Origin: Limanda limanda
Taxonomy: Eukaryota > Chordata > Actinopteri > Pleuronectiformes > Pleuronectidae
Assembly (NCBI RefSeq): GCF_963576545.1
Contig: NW_026870431.1
Span: forward strand, 124,001 to 188,000
Direction: 5' to 3'
DNA: 64,000 nt
Position numbers and translations under genes: made by a program. The notes under the pieces are model-generated. The model was not told the DNA's origin and ran no database searches. It was given only the letters and a program-made list of their open reading frames with translations. Within the stretch, counting starts at the first letter, position 1; every line of letters begins with the position of its first letter. Of this stretch, positions 22,345 to 34,532 are shown piece by piece.

Positions 22345-24602
22345 CAAGTAGGCTCTACCCCCACTAAATGGGGTAGCGCGCATCGATCGGTACCATCCTT
22401 GAGCTTCTCCGACTTTCGGAAGTGTTAGGGTTAGGGTTAGGGATGAAAGCACATAGGAGAAAGAGATATTCTTGAATAACTTTTTTTGTGAAGGTCGGAG
22501 AGACTTGCAAGTAGGCTCTACCCCCACTAAATGGGGTAGCGCGCATCGATTGGTACCATCCTTGAGCTTCTCCGACTTTTGGAAGGGTTAGGGTTAGGGT
22601 TAGGGATGAAAGCACATAGGAGAAAGAGATATTCTTGAATAACTTTTTTTGTGAAGGTCGGAGAGACTTGCAAGTAGGCTCTACCCCCACTAAATGGGGT
22701 AGCGCGCATCGATCGGTACCATCCTTGAGCTTCTCCGACTTTCGGAAGGGTTAGGGTTAGGGTTAGGGATGAAAGCACATAGGAGAAAGAGATATTCTTG
22801 AATAACTTTTTTTGTGAAGGTCGGAGAGACTTGCAAGTAGGCTCTACCCCCACTAAATGGGGTAGCGCGCATCGATCGGTACCATCCTTGAGCTTCTCCG
22901 ACTTTCGGAAGGGTTAGGGTTAGGGTTAGGGATGAAAGCACATAGGAGAAAGAGATATTCTTGAATAACTTTTTTTGTGAAGGTCGGAGAGACTTGCAAG
23001 TAGGCTCTACCCCCACTAAATGGGGTAGCGCGCATCGATCGGTACCATCCTTGAGCTTCTCCGACTTTCGGAAGGGTTAGGGTTAGGGTTAGGGATGAAA
23101 GCACATAGGAGAAAGAGATATTCTTGAATAACTTTTTTTGTGAAGGTCGGAGAGACTTGAAAAGTGGTTGCATCTGGACTAATTTGGGTCCTGCGGATCG
23201 ATTGGTACCATCCCCGAGCTTGTACGACCTTCGGAAGAGGTCGACCGACGAAATTCCCCCAAATCTGAGGAGATATTCTTGAATAACTTTTTTTGTGAAG
23301 GTCGGAGAGACTTGCAAGTAGGCTCTACCCCCACTAAATGGGGTAGCGCACATCGATCGGTACCATCCTTGAGCTTCTCCGACTTTCGGAAGTGTTAGGG
23401 TTAGGGTTAGGGATGAAAGCACATAGGAGAAAGAGATATTCTTGAATAACTTTTTTTGTGAAGGTCGGAGAGACTTGCAAGTAGGCTCTACCCCCACTAA
23501 ATGGGGTAGCGCGCATCGATCGGTACCATCCTTGAGCTTCTCCGACTTTTGGAAGGGTTAGGGTTAGGGTTAGGGATGAAAGCACATAGGAGAAAGAGAT
23601 ATTCTTGAATAACTTTTTTTGTGAAGGTCGGAGAGACTTGGAAAGTGGTTGCATCTGGACTAATTTGGGTCCTGCGGATCGATTGATATCATCCCCGAGC
23701 TTGTACGACCTTCGGAAGAGGTCGACCGACGAAATTCCCCCAAATCTGAGGAGATATTCTTGAATAACTTTTTTTGTGAAGGTCGGAGAGACTTGCAAGT
23801 AGGCTCTACCCCCACTAAATGGGGTTGCACGCATCGATCGGTACCATCCTTGAGCTTCTCCGACTTTCGGAAGGGTTAGGGTTAGGGTTAGGGATGAAAG
23901 CACATAGGAGAAAGAGATATTCTTGAATAACTTTTTTTGTGAAGGTCGGAGAGACTTGCAAGTAGGCTTTACCCCCACTAAATGGGGTAGCGCGCATCGA
24001 TCGGTACCATCCTTGAGCTTCTCCGACTTTCGGAAGGGTTAGGGTTAGGGTTAGGGATGAAAGCACATAGGAGAAAGAGATATTCTTGAATAACTTTTTT
24101 TGTGAAGGTCGGAGAGACTTGGAAAGTGGTTGCATCTGGACTAATTTGGGTCCTGCGGATCGATTGGTACCATCCCCGAGCTTGTACGACCTTCGGAAGA
24201 GGTCGACCGACGAAATTCCCCCAAATCTGAGGAGATATTCTTGAATAACTTTTTTTGTGAAGGTCGGAGAGACTTGCAAGTAGGCTCTACCCCCACTAAA
24301 TGGGGTAGCGCGCATCGATCGGTACCATCCTTGAGCTTCTCCGACTTTCGGAAGGGTTAGGGTTAGGGTTAGGGATGAAAGCACATAGGAGAAAGAGATA
24401 TTCTTGAATAACTTTTTTTGTGAAGGTCGGAGAGACTTGCAAGTAGGCTCTACCCCCACTAAATGGGGTAGCGCGCATCGATCGGTACCATCCTTGAGCT
24501 TCTCCGACTTTCTGAAGGGTTAGGGTTAGGGTTAGGGATGAAAGCACATAGGAGAAAGAGATATTCTTGAATAACTTTTTTTGTGAAGGTCGGAGAGACT
24601 TG

Positions 24603-27600
24603 CAAGTAGGCTCTACCCCCACTAAATGGGGTAGCGCGCATCGATCGGTACCATCCTTGAGCTTCTCCGACTTTCGGAAGGGTTAGGGTTAGGGTTAGGG
24701 ATGAAAGCACATAGGAGAAAGAGATATTCTTGAATAACTTTTTTTGTGAAGGTCGGAGAGACTTGAAAAGTGGTTGCATCTGGACTAATTTGGGTCCTGC
24801 GGATCGATTGGTACCATCCCCGAGCTTGTACGACCTTCGGAAGAGGTCGACCGACGAAATTCCCCCAAATCTGAGGAGATATTCTTGAATAACTTTTTTT
24901 GTGAAGGTCGGAGAGACTTGCAAGTAGGCTCTACCCCCACTAAATGGGGTTGCGCGCATCGACCAGTACCATCCTTGAGCTTCTCCGACTTTCGGAAGGG
25001 TTAGGGTTAGGGTTAGGGATGAAAGCACATAGGAGAAAGAGATATTCTTGAATAACTTTTTTTGTGAAGGTCGGAGAGACTTGCAAGTAGGCTCTACCCC
25101 CACTAAATGGGGTAGCGCGCATCGATCGGTACCATCCTTGAGCTTCTCCGACTTTCGGAAGGGTTAGGGTTAGGGTTAGGGATGAAAGCACATAGGAGAA
25201 ATAGATATTCTTGAATAACTTTTTTTGTGAAGGTCGGAGAGACTTGCAAGTAGGCTCTACCCCCACTAAATGGGGTAGCGCACATCGATCGGTACCATCC
25301 TTGAGCTTCTCCGACTTTCGGAAGGGTTAGGGTTAGGGTTAGGGATGAAAGCACATAGGAGAAAGAGATATTCTTGAATAACTTTTTTTGTGAAGGTCGG
25401 AGAGACTTGCAAGTAGGCTCTACCCCCACTAAATGGGGTAGCGCGCATCGATCGGTACCATCCTTGAGCTTCTCCGACTTTCGGAAGGGTTAGGGTTAGG
25501 GATGAAAGCACATAGGAGAAAGAGATATTCTTGAATAACTTTTTTTGTGAAGGTCGGAGAGACTTGGAAAGTGGTTGCATCTGGACTAATTTGGGTCCTG
25601 CGGATCGATTGGTATCATCCCCGAGCTTGTACGACCTTCGGAAGAGGTCGACCGACGAAATTCCCCCAAATCTGAGGAGATATTCTTGAATAACTTTTTT
25701 TGTGAAGGTCGGAGAGACTTGCAAGTAGGCTCTACCCCCACTAAATGGGGTTGCGCGCATCGATCGGTACCATCCTTGAGCTTCTCCGACTTTCGGAAGG
25801 GTTAGGGTTAGGGTTAGGGATGAAAGCACATAGGAGAAAGAGATATTCTTGAATAACTTTTTTTGTGAAGGTCGGAGAGACTTGCAAGTAGGCTCTACCC
25901 CCACTAAATGGGGTAGCGCGCATCGATCGGTACCATCCTTGAGCTTCTCCGACTTTCGGAAGGGTTAGGGTTAGGGATGAAAGCACATAGGAGAAAGAGA
26001 TATTCTTGAATAACTTTTTTTGTGAAGGTCGGAGAGACTTGGAAAGTGGTTGCATCTGGACTAATTTGGGTCCTGCGGATCGATTGGTACCATCCCCGAG
26101 CTTGTACGACCTTCGGAAGAGGTCGACCGACGAAATTCCCCCAAATCTGAGGAGATATTCTTGAATAACTTTTTTTGTGAAGGTCGGAGAGACTTGCAAG
26201 TAGGCTCTACCCCCACTAAATGGGGTAGCGCGCATCGATCGGTACCATCCTTGAGCTTCTCCGACTTTCGGAAGGGTTAGGGTTAGGGTTAGGGATGAAA
26301 GCACATAGGAGAAAGAGATATTCTTGAATAACTTTTTTTGTGAAGGTCGGAGAGACTTGGAAAGTGGTTGCATCTGGACTAATTTGGGTCCTGCGGATCG
26401 ATTGGTATCATCCCCGAGCTTGTACGACCTTCGGAAGAGGTCGACCGACGAAATTCCCCCAAATCTGAGGAGATATTCTTGAATAACTTTTTTTGTGAAG
26501 GTCGGAGAGACTTGCAAGTAGGCTCTACCCCCACTAAATTGGGTAGCGCGCATCGATCGGTACCATCCTTGAGCTTCTCCGACTTTCGGAAGGGTTAGGG
26601 TTAGGGTTAGGGATGAAAGCACATAGGAGAAAGAGATATTCTTGAATAACTTTTTTTGTGAAGGTCGGAGAGACTTGCAAGTAGGCTCTACCCCCACTAA
26701 ATGGGGTAGCACGCATCGATCGGTACCATCCTTGAGCTTCTCCGACTTTCGGAAGGGTTAGGGTTAGGGTTAGGGATGAAAGCACATAGGAGAAAGAGAT
26801 ATTCTTGAATAACTTTTTTTTTGAAGGTCGGAGAGACTTGGAAAGTGGTTGCATCTGGACTAATTTGGGTCCTGCGGATCGATTGGTATCATCCCCGAGC
26901 TTGTACGACCTTCGGAAGAGGTCGACCGACGAAATTCCCCCAAATCTGAGGAGATATTCTTGAATAACTTTTTTTGTGAAGGTCGGAGAGACTTGCAAGT
27001 AGGCTCTACCCCCACTAAATGGGGTTGCACGCATCGATCGGTACCATCCTTGAGCTTCTCCGACTTTCGGAAGGGTTAGGGTTAGGGTTAGGGATGAAAG
27101 CACATAGGAGAAAGAGATATTCTTGAATAACTTTTTTTGTGAAGGTCGGAGAGACTTGCAAGTAGGCTCTACCCCCACTAAATGGGGTAGCGCGCATCGA
27201 TCGGTACCATCCTTGAGCTTCTCCGACTTTCGGAAGGGTTAGGGTTAGGGTTAGGGATGAAAGCACATAGGAGAAAGAGATATTCTTGAATAACTTTTTT
27301 TGTGAAGGTCGGAGAGACTTGGAAAGTGGTTGCATCTGGACTAATTTGGGTCCTGCGGATCGATTGGTACCATCCCCGAGCTTGTACGACCTTCGGAAGA
27401 GGTCGACCGACGAAATTCCCCCAAATCTGAGGAGATATTCTTGAATAACTTTTTTTGTGAAGGTCGGAGAGACTTGCAAGTAGGCTCTACCCCCACTAAA
27501 TGGGGTAGCGCGCATCGATCGGTACCATCCTTGAGCTTCTCCGACTTTCGGAAGGGTTAGGGTTAGGGTTAGGGATGAAAGCACATAGGAGAAAGAGATA

Positions 27601-30600
27601 TTCTTGAATAACTTTTTTTGTGAAGGTCGGAGAGACTTGGAAAGTGGTTGCATCTGGACTAATTTGGGTCCTGCAGATCGATTGGTATCATCCCCGAGCT
27701 TGTACGACCTTCGGAAGAGGTCGACCGACGAAATTCCCCCAAATCTGAGGAGATATTCTTGAATAACTTTTTTTGTGAAGGTCGGAGAGACTTGCAAGTA
27801 GGCTCTACCCCCACTAAATGGGGTTGCACGCATCGATCGGTACCATCCTTGAGCTTCTCCGACTTTCGGAAGGGTTAGGGTTAGGGTTAGGGATGAAAGC
27901 ACATAGGAGAAAGAGATATTCTTGAATAACTTTTTTTGTGAAGGTCGGAGAGACTTGCAAGTAGGCTTTACCCCCACTAAATGGGGTAGCGCGCATCGAT
28001 CGGTACCATCCTTGAGCTTCTCCGACTTTCGGAAGGGTTAGGGTTAGGGTTAGGGATGAAAGCACATAGGAGAAAGAGATATTCTTGAATAACTTTTTTT
28101 GTGAAGGTCGGAGAGACTTGGAAAGTGGTTGCATCTGGACAAATTTGGGTCCTGCGGATCGATTGGTACCATCCCCGAGCTTGTACGACCTTCGGAAGAG
28201 GTCGACCGACGAAATTCCCCCAAATCTGAGGAGATATTCTTGAATAACTTTTTTTGTGAAGGTCGGAGAGACTTGCAAGTAGGCTCTACCCCCACTAAAT
28301 GGGGTAGCGCGCATCGATCGGTACCATCCTTGAGCTTCTCCGACTTTCGGAAGGGTTAGGGTTAGGGTTAGGGATGAAAGCACATAGGAGAAAGAGATAT
28401 TCTTGAATAACTTTTTTTGTGAAGGTCGGAGAGACTTGCAAGTAGGCTCTACCCCCACTAAATGGGGTAGCGCGCATCGATCGGTACCATCCTTGAGCTT
28501 CTCCGACTTTCTGAAGGGTTAGGGTTAGGGTTAGGGATGAAAGCACATAGGAGAAAGAGATATTCTTGAATAACTTTTTTTGTGAAGGTCGGAGAGACTT
28601 GGAAAGTGGTTGCATCTGGACTAATTTGGGTCCTGCGGATCGATTGGTACCATCCCCGAGCTTGTACGACCTTCGGAAGAGGTCGACCGACGAAATTCCC
28701 CCAAATCTGAGGAGATATTCTTGAATAACTTTTTTTGTGAAGGTCGGAGAGACTTGCAAGTAGGCTCTACCCCCACTAAATGGGGTAGCGCGCATCGATC
28801 GGTACCATCCTTGAGCTTCTCCGACTTTCGGAAGGGTTAGGGTTAGGGTTAGGGATGAAAGCACATAGGAGAAAGAGATATTCTTGAATAACGTTTTTTG
28901 TGAAGGTCGGAGAGACTTGCAAGTAGGCTCTACCCCCACTAAATGGGGTAACGCGCATCGATCGGTACCATCCTTGAGCTTCTCCGACTTTCGGAAGGGT
29001 TAGGGTTAGGGTTAGGGATGAAAGCACATAGGAGAAAGAGATATTCTTGAATAACTTTTTTTGTGAAGGTCGGAGAGACTTGGAAAGTGGTTGCATCTGG
29101 ACTAATTTGGGTCCTGCGGATCGATTGGTACCATCCCCGAGCTTGTACGACCTTCGAAAGAGGTCGACCGACGAAATTCCCCCAAATCTGAGGAGATATT
29201 CTTGAATAACTTTTTTTGTGAAGGTCGGAGAGACTTGCAAGTAGGCTCTACCCCCACTAAATGGGGTAGCGCGCATCGATCGGTACCATCCTTGAGCTTC
29301 TCCGACTTTTGGAAGGGTTAGGGTTAGGGTTAGGGATGAAAGCACATAGGAGAAAGAGATATTCTTGAATAACTTTTTTTGTGAAGGTCGGAGAGACTTG
29401 CAAGTAGGCTCTACCCCCACTAAATGGGGTAGCGCGCATCGATCGGTACCATCCTTGAGCTTCTCCGACTTTCGGAAGGGTTAGGGTTAGGGTTAGGGAT
29501 GAAAGCACATAGGAGAAAGAGATATTCTTGAATAACTTTTTTTGTGAAGGTCGGAGAGACTTGCAAGTAGGCTCTACCCCCACTAAATGGGGTAGCGCGC
29601 ATCGATCGGTACCATCCTTGAGCTTCTCCGACTTTCGGAAGGGTTAGGGTTAGGGATGAAAGCACATAGGAGAAAGAGATATTCTTGAATAACTTTTTTT
29701 GTGAAGGTCGGAGAGACTTGGAAAGTGGTTGCATCTGGACTAATTTGGGTCCTGCAGATCGATTGGTACCATCCCCGAGCTTGTACGACCTTCGGAAGAG
29801 GTCGACCGACGAAATTCCCCCAAATCTGAGGAGATATTCTTGAATAACTTTTTTTGTGAAGGTCGGAGAGACTTGCAAGTAGGCTCTACCCCCACTAAAT
29901 GGGGTAGCGCGCATCGATCGGTACCATCCTTGAGCTTCTCCGACTTTCGGAAGGGTTAGGGTTAGGGTTAGGGATGAAAGCACATAGGAGAAAGAGATAT
30001 TCTTGAATAACTTTTTTTGTGAAGGTCGGAGAGACTTGCAAGTAGGCTCTACCCCCACTAAATGGGGTAGCGCGCATCGATCGGTACCATCCTTGAGCTT
30101 CTCCGACTTTCTGAAGGGTTAGGGTTAGGGTTAGGGATGAAAGCACATAGGAGAAAGAGATATTCTTGAATAACTTTTTTTGTGAAGGTCGGAGAGACTT
30201 GGAAAGTGGTTGCATCTGGACTAATTTGGGTCCTGCGGATCGATTGGTACCATCCCCGAGCTTGTACGACCTTCGGAAGAGGTCGACCGACGAAATTCCC
30301 CCAAATCTGAGGAGATATTCTTGAATAACTTTTTTTGTGAAGGTCGGAGAGACTTGCAAGTAGGCTCTACCCCCACTAAATGGGGTAGCGCGCATCGATC
30401 GGTACCATCCTTGAGCTTCTCCGACTTTCGGAAGGGTTAGGGTTAGGGTTAGGGATGAAAGCACATAGGAGAAAGAGATATTCTTGAATAACGTTTTTTG
30501 TGAAGGTCGGAGAGACTTGCAAGTAGGCTCTACCCCCACTAAATGGGGTAACGCGCATCGATCGGTACCATCCTTGAGCTTCTCCGACTTTCGGAAGGGT

Positions 30601-33600
30601 TAGGGTTAGGGTTAGGGATGAAAGCACATAGGAGAAAGAGATATTCTTGAATAACTTTTTTTGTGAAGGTCGGAGAGACTTGGAAAGTGGTTGCATCTGG
30701 ACTAATTTGGGTCCTGCGGATCGATTGGTACCATCCCCGAGCTTGTACGACCTTCGAAAGAGGTCGACCGACGAAATTCCCCCAAATCTGAGGAGATATT
30801 CTTGAATAACTTTTTTTGTGAAGGTCGGAGAGACTTGCAAGTAGGCTCTACCCCCACTAAATGGGGTAGCGCGCATCGATCGGTACCATCCTTGAGCTTC
30901 TCCGACTTTTGGAAGGGTTAGGGTTAGGGTTAGGGATGAAAGCACATAGGAGAAAGAGATATTCTTGAATAACTTTTTTTGTGAAGGTCGGAGAGACTTG
31001 CAAGTAGGCTCTACCCCCACTAAATGGGGTAGCGCGCATCGATCGGTACCATCCTTGAGCTTCTCCGACTTTCGGAAGGGTTAGGGTTAGGGTTAGGGAT
31101 GAAAGCACATAGGAGAAAGAGATATTCTTGAATAACTTTTTTTGTGAAGGTCGGAGAGACTTGCAAGTAGGCTCTACCCCCACTAAATGGGGTAGCGCGC
31201 ATCGATCGGTACCATCCTTGAGCTTCTCCGACTTTCGGAAGGGTTAGGGTTAGGGATGAAAGCACATAGGAGAAAGAGATATTCTTGAATAACTTTTTTT
31301 GTGAAGGTCGGAGAGACTTGGAAAGTGGTTGCATCTGGACTAATTTGGGTCCTGCAGATCGATTGGTACCATCCCCGAGCTTGTACGACCTTCGGAAGAG
31401 GTCGACCGACGAAATTCCCCCAAATCTGAGGAGATATTCTTGAATAACTTTTTTTGTGAAGGTCGGAGAGACTTGCAAGTAGGCTCTACCCCCACTAAAT
31501 GGGGTAGCGCGCATCGATCGGTACCATCCTTGAGCTTCTCCGACTTTCGGAAGTGTTAGGGTTAGGGTTAGGGATGAAAGCACATAGGAGAAAGAGATAT
31601 TCTTGAATAACTTTTTTTGTGAAGGTCGGAGAGACTTGCAAGTAGGCTCTACCCCCACTAAATGGGGTAGCGCGCATCGATTGGTACCATCCTTGAGCTT
31701 CTCCGACTTTTGGAAGGGTTAGGGTTAGGGTTAGGGATGAAAGCACATAGGAGAAAGAGATATTCTTGAATAACTTTTTTTGTGAAGGTCGGAGAGACTT
31801 GCAAGTAGGCTCTACCCCCACTAAATGGGGTAGCGCGCATCGATCGGTACCATCCTTGAGCTTCTCCGACTTTCGGAAGGGTTAGGGTTAGGGTTAGGGA
31901 TGAAAGCACATAGGAGAAAGAGATATTCTTGAATAACTTTTTTTGTGAAGGTCGGAGAGACTTGCAAGTAGGCTCTACCCCCACTAAATGGGGTAGCGCG
32001 CATCGATCGGTACCATCCTTGAGCTTCTCCGACTTTCGGAAGGGTTAGGGTTAGGGTTAGGGATGAAAGCACATAGGAGAAAGAGATATTCTTGAATAAC
32101 TTTTTTTGTGAAGGTCGGAGAGACTTGAAAAGTGGTTGCATCTGGACTAATTTGGGTCCTGCGGATCGATTGGTACCATCCCCGAGCTTGTACGACCTTC
32201 GGAAGAGGTCGACCGACGAAATTCCCCCAAATCTGAGGAGATATTCTTGAATAACTTTTTTTGTGAAGGTCGGAGAGACTTGCAAGTAGGCTCTACCCCC
32301 ACTAAATGGGGTAGCGCACATCGATCGGTACCATCCTTGAGCTTCTCCGACTTTCGGAAGTGTTAGGGTTAGGGTTAGGGATGAAAGCACATAGGAGAAA
32401 GAGATATTCTTGAATAACTTTTTTTGTGAAGGTCGGAGAGACTTGCAAGTAGGCTCTACCCCCACTAAATGGGGTAGCGCGCATCGATCGGTACCATCCT
32501 TGAGCTTCTCCGACTTTTGGAAGGGTTAGGGTTAGGGTTAGGGATGAAAGCACATAGGAGAAAGAGATATTCTTGAATAACTTTTTTTGTGAAGGTCGGA
32601 GAGACTTGGAAAGTGGTTGCATCTGGACTAATTTGGGTCCTGCGGATCGATTGATATCATCCCCGAGCTTGTACGACCTTCGGAAGAGGTCGACCGACGA
32701 AATTCCCCCAAATCTGAGGAGATATTCTTGAATAACTTTTTTTGTGAAGGTCGGAGAGACTTGCAAGTAGGCTCTACCCCCACTAAATGGGGTTGCACGC
32801 ATCGATCGGTACCATCCTTGAGCTTCTCCGACTTTCGGAAGGGTTAGGGTTAGGGTTAGGGATGAAAGCACATAGGAGAAAGAGATATTCTTGAATAACT
32901 TTTTTTGTGAAGGTCGGAGAGACTTGCAAGTAGGCTTTACCCCCACTAAATGGGGTAGCGCGCATCGATCGGTACCATCCTTGAGCTTCTCCGACTTTCG
33001 GAAGGGTTAGGGTTAGGGTTAGGGATGAAAGCACATAGGAGAAAGAGATATTCTTGAATAACTTTTTTTGTGAAGGTCGGAGAGACTTGGAAAGTGGTTG
33101 CATCTGGACTAATTTGGGTCCTGCGGATCGATTGGTACCATCCCCGAGCTTGTACGACCTTCGGAAGAGGTCGACCGACGAAATTCCCCCAAATCTGAGG
33201 AGATATTCTTGAATAACTTTTTTTGTGAAGGTCGGAGAGACTTGCAAGTAGGCTCTACCCCCACTAAATGGGGTAGCGCGCATCGATCGGTACCATCCTT
33301 GAGCTTCTCCGACTTTCGGAAGGGTTAGGGTTAGGGTTAGGGATGAAAGCACATAGGAGAAAGAGATATTCTTGAATAACTTTTTTTGTGAAGGTCGGAG
33401 AGACTTGCAAGTAGGCTCTACCCCCACTAAATGGGGTAGCGCGCATCGATCGGTACCATCCTTGAGCTTCTCCGACTTTCGGAAGGGTTAGGGTTAGGGT
33501 TAGGGATGAAAGCACATAGGAGAAAGAGATATTCTTGAATAACTTTTTTTGTGAAGGTCGGAGAGACTTGCAAGTAGGCTCTACCCCCACTAAATGGGGT

Positions 33601-33733
33601 AGCGCGCATCGATCGGTACCATCCTTGAGCTTCTCCGACTTTCTGAAGGGTTAGGGTTAGGGTTAGGGATGAAAGCACATAGGAGAAAGAGATATTCTTG
33701 AATAACTTTTTTTGTGAAGGTCGGAGAGACTTG
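24603..33733 (+). repeat. 9,131-bp tandem duplication, copy 2
   Basis: Same order and markers as copy 1 with two changes in unit number. The A run of five at 22364-23016 is a run of four at 31495-31984 (offset falls to 8,968), and the A run near 33264 has one extra A (offset returns to 9,131). The copy therefore keeps its length through one loss and one gain of a 163-bp unit. It ends near 33733, where the next A is a TTTTGG unit and the following B differs from the one after 24622. Confidence 0.86.
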
Positions 33734-34532
33734 CAAGTAGGCTCTACCCCCACTAAATGGGGTAGCGCGCATCGATCGGTACCATCCTTGAGCTTCTCCG
33801 ACTTTTGGAAGGGTTAGGGTTAGGGTTAGGGATGAAAGCACATAGGAGAAAGAGATATTCTTGAATAACTTTTTTTGTGAAGGTCGGAGAGACTTGGAAA
33901 GTGGTTGCATCTGGACTAATTTGGGTCCTGCGGATCGATTGGTATCATCCCCGAGCTTGTACGACCTTCGGAAGAGGTCGACCGACGAAATTCCCCCAAA
34001 TCTGAGGAGATATTCTTGAATAACTTTTTTTGTGAAGGTCGGAGAGACTTGCAAGTAGGCTCTACCCCCACTAAATGGGGTTGCACGCATCGATCGGTAC
34101 CATCCTTGAGCTTCTCCGACTTTCGGAAGGGTTAGGGTTAGGGTTAGGGATGAAAGCACATAGGAGAAAGAGATATTCTTGAATAACTTTTTTTGTGAAG
34201 GTCGGAGAGACTTGCAAGTAGGCTTTACCCCCACTAAATGGGGTAGCGCGCATCGATCAGTACCATCCTTGAGCTTCTCCGACTTTCGGAAGGGTTAGGG
34301 TTAGGGTTAGGGATGAAAGCACATAGGAGAAAGAGATATTCTTGAATAACTTTTTTTGTGAAGGTCGGAGAGACTTGGAAAGTGGTTGCATCTGGACTAA
34401 TTTGGGTCCTGCGGATCGATTGGTACCATCCCCGAGCTTGTACGACCTTCGGAAGAGGTCGACCGACGAAATTCCCCCAAATCTGAGGAGATATTCTTGA
34501 ATAACTTTTTTTGTGAAGGTCGGAGATACTTG
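29238..34532 (+). repeat. 5.3-kb segment, source copy of the 5,458-bp duplication
   Basis: Unit order and markers match 34533-39990 at +5,295 up to the A run at 31495, then at +5,458 because that run has four A units here and five in the right-hand copy. It overlaps the end of the second 9,131-bp copy. The boundary near 34533 is marked by GAGATACTT (34527) at the end of the preceding B. Confidence 0.8.

Larger units (their letters stand above)
15472..24602 (+). repeat. 9,131-bp tandem duplication, copy 1
   Basis: Forty A and 17 B units with four short A units (16298, 16773, 20452, 22052): 40x163 + 17x155 - 24 = 9,131. Markers that recur at exactly +9,131 include AAATTGGG (17409 and 26540), GGACAAATTT (19010 and 28141), the nine-T tract (near 17690 and 26820) and the TTTCTG units. 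Private changes in this copy are CTATTTTGGG (18213) and CCCCCCAATCTG (18292). It contains an internal 1,600-bp tandem pair and the longest A run in the window (five A units from 22364). Confidence 0.88.
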
